This document shows, piece by piece, positions 45,899 to 58,353 of a DNA stretch of 64,000 bases (position 1 is the stretch's first letter; every line of letters begins with the position of its first letter). Origin of the DNA: Enoplolaimus lenunculus (Eukaryota > Nematoda > Enoplea > Enoplida > Thoracostomopsidae); NCBI GenBank assembly GCA_030248215.1, contig JASANG010003482.1, forward strand, positions 124,001 to 188,000. The letters run 5' to 3'. Below the pieces are notes generated by a model. It did not search any database. It saw nothing but the letters and a program-made list of their open reading frames with translations, and had not been told where the DNA came from. Made by a program: the position numbers and the translations under genes.

Positions 45899-46413
45899 AA
45901 CGATTTCAGACACGAATTTCATAGTTGTTTAAGGCTATTAATGTCTGAAATACCAAACATGTTTTGAAAATTTAAAAAAAGTAGGAGTCTTGAAATTTTA
46001 AAACAATCTATTTTGCGTGTAGGAAATCACGGTTCCTTGGATTTCACTAAACGAGTTCGTCAACGATAATTTGTGAACCATTTGTCTAGCACATAAAATT
46101 GAACTACGTACGAATCGTAAAAGAGAAGGGTAATCTTAAAACAATAAGACATATAGTCGAGCTTTCTAAAATTTAAATTTGGGCGTGTTTTATGTAACCA
46201 AAGGAGGTCATTAAAAGCTCAAATATATGTAAAAATTGTCAAAATGAATTGGACAGTTTTATCTTAAATTTGTCTCATTGCATTTTTAATTATGCGGATC
46301 TGAAATTTGTGTTTATTATTTTAGTGGCTGTAGAGCAACCTAGTGTTACAAGAGGTTAAAACATGTGAAACTTGTATTCACTGTGATTAATTTGAATACT
46401 AGAAAAACGAATT
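45899..46413. repeat. Segmental duplication, copy 2
   Basis: Partner of 40126-40625, in the same orientation. It begins inside what was the foldback MITE and extends beyond that element's end, so the duplication is of genomic sequence, not a second transposition. Confidence 0.8.
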
Positions 46414-46746
46414 TTCTGGTTTATATGTTATTTACTTGTCGGAAAATAAGTTACCAGCCCATTTCTCTGCTCACAACAATTTGACAATAACAAACAGGTC
46501 TCTTTCTCATTTTACAGCGCGCGTTGTTAATGTAGTCCTACTATCCGTAGATCCCTGCACCAAATAGTCAGAGCCTCCGATTTATTAACACAACTTCCAC
46601 GCCAGTCCGATGACTAATCTAATGGTTAGTTTTACTATATCACTCAATGACCATATAGTCCGTTTGTTCTACGGTATATATAGTCGTAAGCTGTCACAAA
46701 TATATCGATATATACATATTTTATCCATGCTATTGGACTTTCATAC

Positions 46747-46909
46747 GGGTGCGTAGCCAGAGGAGGGCCAGGCAGAAGCTCAGCCTCCCTGGTATTTTGG
46801 TTCCCCCCTAGAAAAATTTTAACCTTGCTTGTAAGTCATCGAAAACATTGTATGCCCCTCCTGAAAAATGTTTAGCTCCCCCTAGTTAGGTGAGCTGGCT
46901 GTGGGCCTG
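46747..46909. mobile_element. CCCGTAGCCAG-family MITE
   Basis: Starts gggtgcgtagccag and ends gagctggctgtgggcc, diverged inverted ends. The internal signature ccttgcttgtaagtcatcg and cagcctccctgg is shared with copies at 52419, 56477, 57690, 58191 and 61364. Confidence 0.7.
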
Positions 46910-48268
46910 CACATGAGTCAAGTGTGTCGCATTATATGTTATGTATGTGTAATTATTGTACCGGTCAGTAACTATCGTGTAAAAAGATTGCGAATTCTTG
47001 TAGCATAAAAGCTCTTTATTCGCCGTTTTTGGGTTCAAATTCCCATTTGGGATCCATGATTTTCCGATTGGGTTAGAAAGACTTGTGTTTGGAAATTTTT
47101 TACACTCTTAAAATTCATTTTTAGTAAATTTTTCCATATTTTATTGAAATGGACCAAAGATACTAGAATTCGTGTTTTAACTTCCACAGATTTTTCTATC
47201 TACAATGCCTTCCGTCTTTCTGCATATAGAAATATTTCATATATATACTTAAAATGTGTCCAGGTCGTTTCAAAAAGAACTTGGAAATTGGTGTCCGAAT
47301 TAACTCGGGGAGCTAGGTCAACTTCGGATTCCAATCAGAAAATCTTGTATTCATCACAGCTAAAATGTGACATGTTCGGATTGGGCGATGGCGATGAATT
47401 CAAAAGGCGGATTTTGAAGCGGGCCTTCCATTCCATATTTCTCGGTACGCCCCTGCCTAAGTAATATAATGCTAAGCCAAAGTTTAAACTATAATGCAGG
47501 GCGACAATGTTCGAATTGTTCCAGTTACGAATGTCCGGACCCGACGCTAAAATATCATGGTACAAGTTGCGATTTAAACCTTCGTTGCTTGAAATTTCTG
47601 TATCATTGTTCTGGTTGGAGGTAGCGCAAATGCACTGCGAATTGCATAAGTTTTGTACATAACAGGCTAAACGAGCAAGCTTAAAAATTGGCGACACGTG
47701 GCGTTTAGGGGGAACCTACCTTTATACCCAGGTATATGCATAAAATTGCGTAAAGTTTTTAATGGTCTGGTACACGTCGGTACGGATAGTTCAAAAATTT
47801 TACACCGAAACACCGAAAAATGATTTTTTTGTTGCAACCCCGAACTTACGGCTTACAATATGAACTGTTGGCTAAATTTTTAGGTTGAAAATATGTTTTA
47901 TATTTACAGTTCGCGTTTTTGAAATAAAATTTTTTAAAAATATATAATTTGCAGGTGCGTTGTGCCAGATTTTTGCGTATTGATTGCACGTTGAATTATT
48001 TCAAAATTTAGCAACTTTATATCAACTATTATATTTCGGTTTTTATCTGTACGAAGCTGTAAATGTGTTGTGTACTTGTACCTAAGCTTACTATTTGTAC
48101 TTTTGACACTCCGCGGCTCTGGCGTATTCTGAAGGGACCACTGAAAGCTTTTCGTTTCACACAGCGTGTCGGGTTCGGTCGTTTTTGCATTTTAAGCTTG
48201 TAAGAAGCTAGTTTTTAACAAGTAAAATACGTGTTTTTCTTTTAGCCATGTGGCTAAAAATCGAATCT
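46910..48268. other. Intergenic, no gene
   Basis: A B-box-like gggttcaaattccc at 47031-47044 hints at a decayed tRNA-derived SINE. Frames on both strands at 47144-47697 have no conserved motif. Confidence 0.4.
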
Positions 48269-48451
48269 ACGACAATTCGTCGCCCGACAACTTGTCAAAT
48301 GACAGTGTCCTAAAACCTATGAATCAATGTACTAAAGCATAAATCCTAAGCCTAAGCCAAAGCATAATGATGGGCGACGACTTGTTAAGTTGATGAAATT
48401 TCGGATTAAAACGAGTCGGTCGACACGAGTTGTCCGGCGGCGAATTGTCGT
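48269..48451. mobile_element. Foldback MITE, GACAATTCGTCG family, copy 1
   Basis: Inverted ends acgacaattcgtcgcccgac / gcggcgaattgtcgt, and inner dyads acaacttgtc / gagttgtccg. A central taagcctaagcc segment is shared with the copies at 50184 and 50914. Confidence 0.75.
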
Positions 48452-49395
48452 GTATGAAAACGCTTGCTTGTCACATTTTTTATCATTGCCCAATACGAAT
48501 ATTTTAAGTGATTCATATTTTCCAGTTCCAACACATCCCCCTCTTATATATTTTGCGCAATTTTAGTGGTCAACCTATTTTTGTAAATTTTAATATTCAC
48601 CCCCCGTCGGGTTCTCAGCAATGGTCACAAAAGATGTTCTCTCTTTTTGTAGCCTTGTATTTACAATGAAGCCTTAACTTTATAAACCAGGTTGAAATGT
48701 TTTGCCAGTTGGCAACCAAAAATAATGCAAGCAGTAGCAGCAGCAGCAGCTTAATTTTAATATGTTTAAAATTGCGTTTTGCGTAACACTGTACGAAACA
48801 GCGCACTCGGCCAGTGTGCGTGTACAAGTGCAGTATTAATAAAATACGCGACTGGGTGAATTTGTAAACTTTGAAATTTTAAAACAGTTTTATGTATTTT
48901 GATTAGCTGTTGGATTTTGTCCCGGGGGAGGGGGGGTTTGTATGTTGAGCTCTAGAATTGAAGATGATGCGGGCTGTAGCAGTTGGCTACTGGTATTGTA
49001 TAAAGTTTGACAGAGCACAGCCATAGCTTGGCTTCGGTTTACAGTTGCCGCTCTGAATACAGGGGGTTCTTTGATGATATTATAGACGCTGAGCTTGTGT
49101 ATTGTAAACGTTTAATATTGAAATCGCGTAAAACACATTTTGATTTTTGGCTTCGGATAACCATTTGAACGCGTGTAAATTGTCAGTTGACTCAATCGAT
49201 ATACAGATTTAAAAGAAGTACATCCGAAATTACTTGAGCTAATTTAATTTGAGCTTTCAGGAAGCATTTATTTGACCTTTTTTAAAAATAGTTTCATCTG
49301 TTGTGTATCAGTGTCGAATGCTCGAATGTTAGAGTTTTTTGTAAATATTTGCTTTTATCATCCTGCAACGTAATCTTGTTCAATTTGACTAGTGG
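48452..49395. other. Intergenic, no gene
   Basis: A poly-G patch gggggaggggggg at 48924-48936 and an agcagcagc run near 48733 are the only notable features. Confidence 0.4.
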
Positions 49396-49590
49396 TGGCC
49401 ACTAACGGATCCAGAGGAGAAGCTGGGCAGCGTACGCCCTCCCGTCCGAAAATTTTTTATGATAAAATGGTAGTCCCTACCTTACAATTTTCTTCCTCAG
49501 AAAATTGGCACATATATAGCATAGAGTAGAAATTGCGTTTCATAACTTTTGCCAGCCCTCACCCCGGTGATACAGTTTTGGATCCGCCAG
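49396..49590. mobile_element. Short MITE ending ggatccgccag with ctagtgg target copies
   Basis: The flanks ctagtgg (49389-49395) and ctagtgg (49591-49597) are identical. The ends carry cggatccag and tggatccgccag in inverted order. About 195 bp, non-coding. Confidence 0.65.
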
Positions 49591-49810
49591 CTAGTGGTTG
49601 CTATTGTTTACCTCTTAGTTTATTAACAGTGGGCACTCTGATGGGTGCTTATTGCTGGATTTACTTTCGTGGCAGTTTCAGATGAATATGTATTATTAAT
49701 TAGTAGAAATATAAACACTTTTAATAAACAGGCTTTCAAATGAACGTTCTGCTCTGAATTCTTTTTATCTTGTTCGCTGTGCTTTTTAGCAAAACTTTTC
49801 TCAGTTTGTT

Positions 49811-50125
49811 GTACTGTAGTGACCCGATAAATCATAATTAGAGTCCGTAAATGACTCTTGGACCAAATATAGTTGACTTCGAATTTGTAAAGCATACTTA
49901 AGTTTTGAAAGTACATTCCTAAAATATAACCTTCCGTTATCGCTCAACTTTTGATACAAGACAAACGTTTAATCCAATGGATAGTTGCAATACCGGATAT
50001 ATATCAGTAACGAAGGGCGGTGGAGGGCAAGTTAAAAATAACAGTCGGCAACCTAATCACACTGGGAAACCATCTGGAGAGGCCAAATAAATATCTGGCC
50101 GCCCTCTATTCGGTGTACTGCAGTA
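49811..50125. mobile_element. GTACTGTAGTG-family MITE
   Basis: Left end gtactgtagtgacccgat, right end attcggtgtactgcagtat. Inner agagtccgtaaatgactc and ctggagaggccaaataaata match the copies at 21024 (left part), 20278 (right part) and 42361 (whole, reverse). Confidence 0.8.
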
Positions 50126-50183
50126 TTTTCCGCGAAGTGAACTTCTATGCAAGCAGTTCCAATATCACAATAATTAGTCAGAA

Positions 50184-50355
50184 GACAACTCGTTGCCCGA
50201 CAATTTGTAATGCGTAATTTCATAAACTCGACCGCCCATCAGCATATGCTAAGGCTGAGGCTTAGGCTTAATAGGATTACGCTTAGGATGATACGTAGAT
50301 GTATTCGTTACTTTTGGACACTGTTGGATGACAAGTTGTCTAGCGACGAATTGTC
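50184..50355. mobile_element. Foldback MITE, GACAATTCGTCG family, copy 2
   Basis: Ends gacaactcgttgcccgacaa and tagcgacgaattgtcg; centre rich in aggcttaggctta words. A 60-codon frame across it is accidental. Confidence 0.75.
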
Positions 50356-50913
50356 GCAGATTCCGCATTTCCTGACTATCACGTCGCATTGAATCGTTGC
50401 TTGATCCATCTTTACGGCCGTCTTAAAATAATTTTTTTGGCTTTTTTGTCTTCAGTTTCAACATTTCACAGTTTGTACTGCAATCAAACACCACCAGTAC
50501 ATCAGAGAAAAAATATTTGTTTTGCTCAAAAAAATGGTACACTTTTTGTCAGCTTAAATACTTTGTTGCATATTTTGTAGTTTGGTTTTAAGCATTCGTT
50601 GTTGTATTTTGAACGAATGGGGCGGCAGGGGTGCGCAAAGTGTTGTTAGCAATCGTGAATTGTTTAATATGCGTCGACTGAACGGCGCCTTACGCTTGCA
50701 ATACAATCGATGTTAACAGTAAAAATGCTACAGTGTTTTTATGGTTTCTGTATTTGAGTTGATTTGAATTTTAGATTTGAAATAATGCGTTATATGTAAG
50801 TTTAACCAATGAACAAATGATTTTCGCAAAAATCGGTTGTCGACTCGGAAGGTTACTTCGGATTAGGGGACCTGCTAAGTAGGTTTTATTTACATTACAT
50901 CGATTGTATTAAT

Positions 50914-51058
50914 ACAATTCGTCGACCTACAACTTGTGATTAGAAATCTCATCGACTCGATCCTCAGATTTCGACTTAGACATGAGGTTATACTTACTAT
51001 TATGTTTAGGCTTGGACTTAGGACACTGACGGGTGACCAGTTGACGGGCGGCAAATTC
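50914..51058. mobile_element. Foldback MITE, GACAATTCGTCG family, copy 3
   Basis: Ends acaattcgtcgacctacaac and gttgacgggcggcaaattct, centre with taggcttggactta. The shortest and most diverged of the three. Confidence 0.65.
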
Positions 51059-51097
51059 TATATTATAACGTTGAGAAGCGACAAGACTACAACCTAG

Positions 51098-51315
51098 GCC
51101 CGTATTCTGAGATGTGCAGCACCTATCACCGGTTAGCCATATGTTTTCAAATTAGCAAACTACATCCGCTACAAATGTCAAACTTGTGTCACAAGTAAAA
51201 ACGCTCAAATGCAAATAATGTGAAAATTTTTTAAGGTTTTCGATTGGCTGATTCGAAATTTATAGGTCTTATTACCAATTGGTGATTAGGTGCTACACAC
51301 ATTTGAGAATACGGT
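51098..51315. mobile_element. MITE with gcccgtattct inverted ends
   Basis: Left ggcccgtattctgagatgtg and right cacatttgagaatacggtc are inverted versions of one end; the next ~15 bases (agcacctatcacc / ggtgattaggtgct) also pair. A right end of the same family is at 44201-44224. Confidence 0.75.
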
Positions 51316-52418
51316 CACTAGTAGTGTATATTTTGAAAAAACATTGTGCCTTCTTCGAATGGTCTTCGAGGAATTCGGTCCCCGAGCTTAATTCTTGCCG
51401 TACAGTGTAAAGCAAGATCTGTCGAGTCTATGTTTGCTTTTTGGCTTGCTCAAATATTTGGAAAGACAAACACATGGTACAGATTTTAACATGTATAAGA
51501 CAACTGTGTATTATAGCAATATATACAGCATCTCCGCTTGCGTCTCGCAACCATTATTATCCGATTGACCGATTAAATATTACAAAATTGACGTTGTTTT
51601 GTTTTAATTTATATTTACAGTTTATAAAATGAAGAAATACAAAATGAATAAATAAATAAATGACTAAAACGAATGAAATGAAATGAAAGAGGAAAATTAG
51701 AAGCGAATTTAAAATAGTTCAAAGCAAATTAGAAAAAAGTTTGTCATAATGACAAGAGTGTGCAACTGGGTATATTCTGTGTACAAAAGAAGGTGCCCAG
51801 CGCACGTTGTGTTTTTGGCTGACCCCCATTATTTGGGAAGGGGGGTGGAATAAATAATATAAAGAAATAATAAATGACTTTATATATGCACATGTGTATA
51901 AACACTAAATGAAACGCAAACGAAAGTAGCAAAAAACAATAACATACGCGTTTGCAGTAACAAAATAAATTTTATAAATAAATAAGTGAATAAATAAATA
52001 AATAAATAAAATCAAAGCACAGATCCATATATATACTATATTACACAGGACACGGTTAGCTGTCGTTCAGGTTTTAATGAGACAGATGGTGTAATTTTGA
52101 ATAAGCTTGAACGCAGCTCTGTATGTATAACGCACGTTACTTTAACGCCGATTCTGTTGGTTTCAAGAGCTGTAGTAGTATTATTATACAGTGGCGCTTG
52201 TGCTCTCGATTGCTTTTACAAATGCACGCAATTTAAGCGGTTACTGTGTGAATTGTAGGGACATAATTCTGGTCAAATGCAGGCATTGATGCGTTTTTAA
52301 CTGCACATTGTAGGATTATATTCAGAAAATGGAATAGTCTTGGTAAGGAAAACTATTAGGAACAATTTATTGGCTGTCTTACCCCCCAATATCCCCTGCA
52401 TTATTACAGTAACAGCAC
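51316..52418. other. Intergenic with a tetranucleotide tract
   Basis: (AATA)n-type repeats at 51646-51662 and 51966-52011. No gene. Confidence 0.5.
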
Positions 52419-52582
52419 CGGATCCGTAGCCAGAAGGGGCCTGGAGGCTCAGCCCGCACTGCCACAATTTTGTTGCCTCCTATAAAAATATTCAACCTTG
52501 CTTGTAAGTTATCGCAAATCCTAGTATGCTCCACCTGAAAAATATTATTTAGCCCCCAGCAAGGTAAACTGGCTACGTGCTT
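52419..52582. mobile_element. CCCGTAGCCAG-family MITE
   Basis: Ends ggatccgtagccag and aaactggctacgtgc. Shares ccttgcttgtaagttatcg with the other copies. Confidence 0.7.
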
Positions 52583-52827
52583 GTACAGCACACGCAGTGC
52601 AAATGCAAGAAGCGAATCGTAAAATTGCAGCTTATTATACGGGACATAGTTGAGTTTAATTTACACTTTGAGGTTTGTATTTTAAATTTAATAAACAGTT
52701 TGACCATTGTCCACTTCAAATATTATTGCGCAATTTTGTAGGATGCTTCGAATGAAAAATGCGTCCAAAGGAATTGAGGGTGCGAAGTTAACACAAGAGA
52801 AACTCGGGGTTAAGTTGCACGTTGAAC

Positions 52828-52955
52828 AGGCCCGTAGCCAGCTCACTTTGCTAGGAGGGCTAAAACTTTATCGGAAGGGGCATACCAGGGTTTGCAATAA
52901 AAATTCTTCCGGGAGGACAGAGCCCCCCCTTTGTCCCTCTCCGGCTATTGATCCG
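52828..52955. mobile_element. CCCGTAGCCAG-family MITE
   Basis: Begins aggcccgtagccagctcac, then agggctaaaacttta and ggcataccaggg; right end tccggctattgatcc is decayed. Confidence 0.65.
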
Positions 52956-55900
52956 ACATAGAAACATGCATGAATGCATAGTTCACCGGTAAGGTTTTGA
53001 GGTAGCTGGCAAAACTTTTTACGTTACTTGAACAATATCTGTATTAATAAATTGGCATATATTTAACAATTGAAAAGTGATATGTCAAAAATTTTAAGCC
53101 AGGCATGGTGAAATTTGGCTTACCCAACAGAAATATCGTTCTTGTTTTAGCGTATACTTATATTATTAAATTGACCTAGCGCCACTTAAATTCGAATATA
53201 TTTGCAACCTTGCAACTTGAAGATATTTTCCACAACAAGTGAAATACGAATCAAAATCTGCCAAAATTTGTTATACGAAATTTGCAATTCGACTCCAGTT
53301 TATAAATTTAACTCCATTGCCGTTGATTTGAGCTTTATTTTGGCTGTCGCTCCCTCATTTTAATTAATTCAAGGCTTAATATTGTATACCGATTATACCT
53401 TGACTATATATACATTACACAGTTTGTGTCGGTCAAAATCTTGGTTTTTTATCTGCGAGGTACTATTGTGTGCCTGGTAATATTTTAAAGACTTAAAGCA
53501 TAAACAGCGTGTACGCTGAGAGCCTCTACAAATTAATATATTATAGTATATGTGTGTGACCACAGCCCACCGAGAATATATATACACACATATATTTATA
53601 TATCTATATATTATATTGGTTTGTTTTGTTTAAGCACGACTATATACAAAGGGGGTGCGTAAGATAGTTTCCTTATCTGAAATTTTTGGAAATACAAGAA
53701 AAACCCTTTTTAAGCTTTTAAAATGACCATCTTGAAGAATCACTGAAGATTCATAAATCTTTCTCGATCGCAGCGCTTTGACCGCAAAATCCTCTAATAT
53801 CTCTAGGGATTGCTTTTCCGAAACGAAATTGTCCCCCGTTTTGCTTCAAGGGACAGTAAGCGTATTGACTTCAATCGAGGGTGGTACACAAAAAATTAAC
53901 TGAGGACACGGGGTTAAATTGTGTCAAAGTTTTGATAACGCGATTGTCGAGGTAAACGCTTGGTAAAAGGCCTACGTCGTTTCATTTTGTTGATTTCACA
54001 TTTATTTGGCCGCTATAGATCAGGGCCGATTTTACCAAGTATGTGGAGGCTTCGCCCAGAATGAAATTTGCGCCCTATCCATTTCAAAATATGGCATCAG
54101 GGAAATGTTTTTGATGCATTTATTGTATAAATTCCAGCGCAAAATCGATGATCCAAATGGATCTGGTTCAGGAATACGTTTAAACTATATGACTGTGCAA
54201 CACGAAGAGTTGTTGCAAATAAATGCATTATAAGAATACTGAATACAAATCCTCGTCAGCGAAACGAGCAAGGAATACATTTTTAGTAAATCTTTGGGCC
54301 AACTTTGGGGTGACCTAGCAACAGAGGCCACCCCCAGGTCGTGTGCTGGGGGAGGGGGGTAAGACCGGCTTGCTGTTGACACTTAGAAATTTAACTTTAT
54401 ACTGTGTTTTGCCAAGAACGGACATGACGTTTTGTGCATTTGTATTCGAAATATTACAATTTTACTGTACTAAATTAAAATTTACATCAACTGCTGTTTT
54501 GTATGGTCTTATAGTTGTTAAAAATCTGTGAAAGAAATCAGTAGCGCAAACAAGACTTAAGTTTAGTAGGGCATCACCTCATATGAAAGGCACATATTTC
54601 ACCAATATGAGACTTAGAAGGCTGGTCTGTGTTAGCCTGTTTCAATTTCTTCTTTTCTCAGAAATTTCGGGACGGGATATATATCCCCACTATCCGTTTT
54701 CGCCAAGATTGTTTGAATTTGACTCTAACTCAGAACCCAATTGAGCGTAACTCTTTTGAGCCCTTAACCCAATCGGGAGACGGATGCTGAGCCCCGTTGA
54801 ACAATTTTGCCCTTTGTCAGACTTCAATTTTGCTTGTAAGTCATCGACAACCCTTGCGTACCCCTAGTGATATATCTTTAGCCCCCTAAAAAGCGACCTA
54901 CATATGGACCTGATACATTTGGTTAAACTCGTCGAGTCCCGAGTACTTAAATGTTAATTTTTGCGAAAGCAAAATTTTTGACTCCCAATATTGCCCTTAC
55001 ACAGTGCCGGAACAGGCAACAGCGGGGTCGATTCCCTAATTTCAGTTTGGGGCCCTCAGCGCGGAGAAGGATCGATACATCCCCACGTTTTTGCCATGGG
55101 CATCAATCTGTTCTCAAAAGTGGGGGTCAATTCAGTAATTTAGACATGTTCACACTTTCTAAGAAGGGATGGTGATCGCGCCTCAAATTGTGAACGTCAA
55201 CAATACAAAAGCCATTAAATGTAAAGCTTAAAAGTGAAAAGTAAAATATGCTAAAACTGTGTCTGAATTTTGCTCAATTTTGACTACATCTTGACAGGAA
55301 TTTATCAGGTACAGAGGCGATTTTCCATGTACTTATACACAGCCAATAGACATGTGTAAATTTGCTACGTGAATGCCAATGAACCTGTCAGACGTTTTTG
55401 GTAGGAAGCCAGGCCCGTAGCCAGCTAAGCTTGCTACGGTTGGCCCCCCCCCTTGGTTAAGGGCCCGTAGGAAGCCTGTCAAGTTTTTGTCTTTCAGAAG
55501 CTAGGGAGGCAAAAACGCCTACCAAGTTTTATACTCAAAAAGCGTAGGGGGAGTCAGTGACACCCCCAACCCCTTGGGATGTGCGCCCACATGTTTGCAG
55601 GAATTTAATGACGACGGAGAACGTTTTGAGCCAATGATGAATCATCGCGTATTGTTTCAGGCTTGTACCTTTAGTATTGTAATCGTAGCCACCAACCAAT
55701 GGCGTATCCAGGGGAGCATAGGAAAAATGTTTCATGCCGAAGTTTATGAAGACGAGGAAAAAGTACATTTAACACCGTTTAGAATTGACCTTCTGGATCA
55801 AAGGAAGCGCCGCAGCAGACTAAGGTGGCCCCCCAAAATTCCAGAGTGGGGGTCCCTTGCTATGATCAAAATATTTTGAAATTTTTTGTTTAAAATTTTG

Positions 55901-56476
55901 CTAGGGTGGAGGCCCGTGCTAAGGTGGGGCCCCCAAATTGGGGATACATATATATGTACGTATATATTATATACGTATATGCACTGCTACGCTCCTGCCT
56001 ACGCCCGTGGCTGTGATAGTAGCCTCGCTAATGGTTTGTAGCCATTAATTTCTGCATAGTGGACAGCAAAAACTGGCACTGCTGGTTATGTGGAAGAAAC
56101 GCTAAAATATTGGCTTATTTTTTATTTATTTATATTTTGTTTTTGCTTATAATTTTTCGTTGTTATTTTATCATGTTATGCGTTTCTTGTGTTTTTGACA
56201 GCTACTCGCCATGACGTGGCAGGGCTGCGCTATCTGATACTGTTTGCCCAACAGTGATATTTAACACTGGTATATCGTAACATTGCGAACGATTTACGTA
56301 CCACTTACCAGTAGTTGTCATGTTAAAAAGCAAAATTTTGATTTGACCAAAATGTTGGTAGACTACGGAGCTTAAGCGCCTGATAATTCTGATGTTCAAC
56401 TTTTTTTCTGTAGAGCAAAAAAGAGTAACAAAACAATGTTGCACTGGTTCATACGGCATTTTTTGTAACCTATTTA
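52956..56476. other. Repeat-littered intergenic stretch, no gene
   Basis: Fragments of the CCCGTAGCCAG family at about 54779-54915 and 55411-55470; elements ending in tggcgtatccagggg (55698) and gcctacgcccgtgg (55997); an A/T dyad gtacgtatatattatatacgtat at 55955-55977. Short frames (55574-55879 the longest) have no recognised motif. Confidence 0.45.
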
Positions 56477-56575
56477 CAGACCCGTAGCCTAGGCGGGCTA
56501 GAAAAATTTTCACGACGGGCATACAAGGGTTTTCAATGACTTACAAGCAAGGTTGAAAATTTTCGACCAAAATAG
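56477..56575. mobile_element. CCCGTAGCCAG-family MITE, partial
   Basis: Left end cagacccgtagcct, then aaaattttcacgacgggcat and caatgacttacaagcaaggt; the right half is lost. Confidence 0.65.
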
Positions 56576-57689
56576 CGGCCAATATAGCCGTTTCCAATAT
56601 TTTTACAAGAATTAAGCCCTAGAGTACGGAACAGTGGTAAATTTACGATGCGTGATGTTGACATGGCGGTTTTTTTGTTATGCGTGTTGTAACTGAAACT
56701 GATGAAATGGATTATTTGAGCTTTGAAATTTACACGTGAAAGATTAAATAACATTAATTTTAGTTTTGGCTCGTGGCCAGAAACCCCTCTCGATGTTAGA
56801 GGGGATTGTTTTAATAGCTGACCTAAAACTTTTCGCAGACGAAACGTTCGACCAATGACACACGGACACACGGTTCTGACAAGTTCAGGGTTAAGCTTTT
56901 CCTCGTATAAGCTCTACAGCTACGATATTCTTCGTAGATTTATTAAGCTGATAAGTACAATTCGGCATATCACAGTTTATTGGGTGGCTTTAGTGTTAAT
57001 AAATTGTACCCATGTGATATGTTCCAGGTTTAACATGATACCGTCGTAGGTGAAGTTAAAGCCGTTTAAATTTAAAATTGCACTTGGATAAATATATCTA
57101 ATTAAATGAAAAAATGTATATTATATATTGTATATATTTGTATAAAATATATATGGAAAGAAATTTTGAGTTGTTTTTGGAACAGGATGATCCAGTAAAT
57201 GATAAGTAATATTCGGTTAGTTTTCACTATCCGTTTCCGGTTTATTCAGCTTAGTAATTTTTACTGTATACCGTCTAGTCGTTTGTACTTTTAATTTAAC
57301 AAGTCCATGGTTGGAAACACTAATCGATTTGGCTATTGTGTGATACAGCATATTTGTTAATCAAAGTCTGAAATCATATGGATTATTGCATCGTGTTCAA
57401 GTGTCATACCCCCGTTTCGGGTTTTGGGACAGAATTCTCTGGCAGATTGCAACACACGAAACCCCATCGAAGCTTTTATAAAATGTAAACCCGTTCTTGA
57501 ACATTCTGGCTACGCCAATGTCCGGTACTGTTCACAAATATTAATGTTAGGTACACAGGTCAATTTGTAGAAACATTAAATTCAGCCGTACACGTTGTTC
57601 CGCGTTGAATTGGTACAACAGTGATTAATTTGTTAAATTTGACTCATCGAATATTATTATATATGTTGTAATAGGAATATGTAATGTAG
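56576..57689. other. Intergenic, no gene
   Basis: AT-rich; nothing recognised beyond short A/T dyads near 57115-57160. Confidence 0.4.
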
Positions 57690-57854
57690 GCACGCCGGTA
57701 GCCAGCTCACCCTGCTGGGGGGGACAAAAAATTTTCACGAGGGGTATTGAAGGATTTTCAATGACTAACAAACAAGATTGAAAATCTTCTAGTGGGACCA
57801 AAATTTTTCCAGGGGGGAGCTGAGCCTCCTTGGCCCTCCTTGTCTATGGGCCCG
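57690..57854. mobile_element. CCCGTAGCCAG-family MITE, complete
   Basis: Ends gcacgccggtagccagctca and tgtctatgggcccg. The interior aaaattttcacgaggggtat and ggggggagctgagcctcctt is close to the family consensus seen across copies. Confidence 0.75.
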
Positions 57855-58190
57855 AATTTAGCGCAAAATAAATAGCTTAACGCCAGCTGCTTGGTAATTT
57901 GGTAATAGTATGCATGCTTGTATCGAGTCGAATCCATGTGTATGCGGGCATATGGTATTTTTTGATAATTTTGTTGCTTTGGGTTTAAATGTAAAAATTT
58001 ATTCTTTTTCAAATTTGAGTTGAATTGCAAATTTTAGGAATCAGTGGCTGCAGCAAATTGTAATAGATTTATACTAATCTAGAAAAGGTTTTACTTGTCG
58101 CAAATCCAGTGAATTTAATCATTTTTAGCCAAATACATTATCGATTGTTTTGTATTAATATCTCAGCAGTAGACAAAGCTTGGCAAACAA

Positions 58191-58353
58191 GCCCGTAGCC
58201 AGCTCACATTGCTAGGGGGGAGAGGGCTAAAAAACTTTGTGGAGAGCATATACGTGTATTCGTTCACTTGCAAACAAAGTTGAAAATTTTCTAAGAGGGG
58301 GCCAAAATTTTTCATGGAGGACAGCGCCCCACGTCCACACCTTGGCTACGGGC
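58191..58353. mobile_element. CCCGTAGCCAG-family MITE, complete
   Basis: Ends gcccgtagccagctcac and cttggctacgggc are clear inverted repeats. 163 bp, non-coding. Interior words gggctaaaaa and ttgaaaattttcta are shared with the other copies. Confidence 0.8.

Noticed and set aside
47144-47697. Frames of 106 and 120 codons as genes
   Set aside because: No domain, low-complexity composition and overlap of opposite strands; part of the frame reads through an element end near 47440.
51966-52011. (AATA)n tract as a CRISPR-like or satellite array
   Set aside because: Simple microsatellite without spacers or longer unit.
52738-52828. Possible isolated exon (MLRMKNASKGIEGAKLTQEK) after a ttgtag acceptor
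   Set aside because: No donor in phase, no neighbouring exons, and it runs straight into a MITE; no recognised family.
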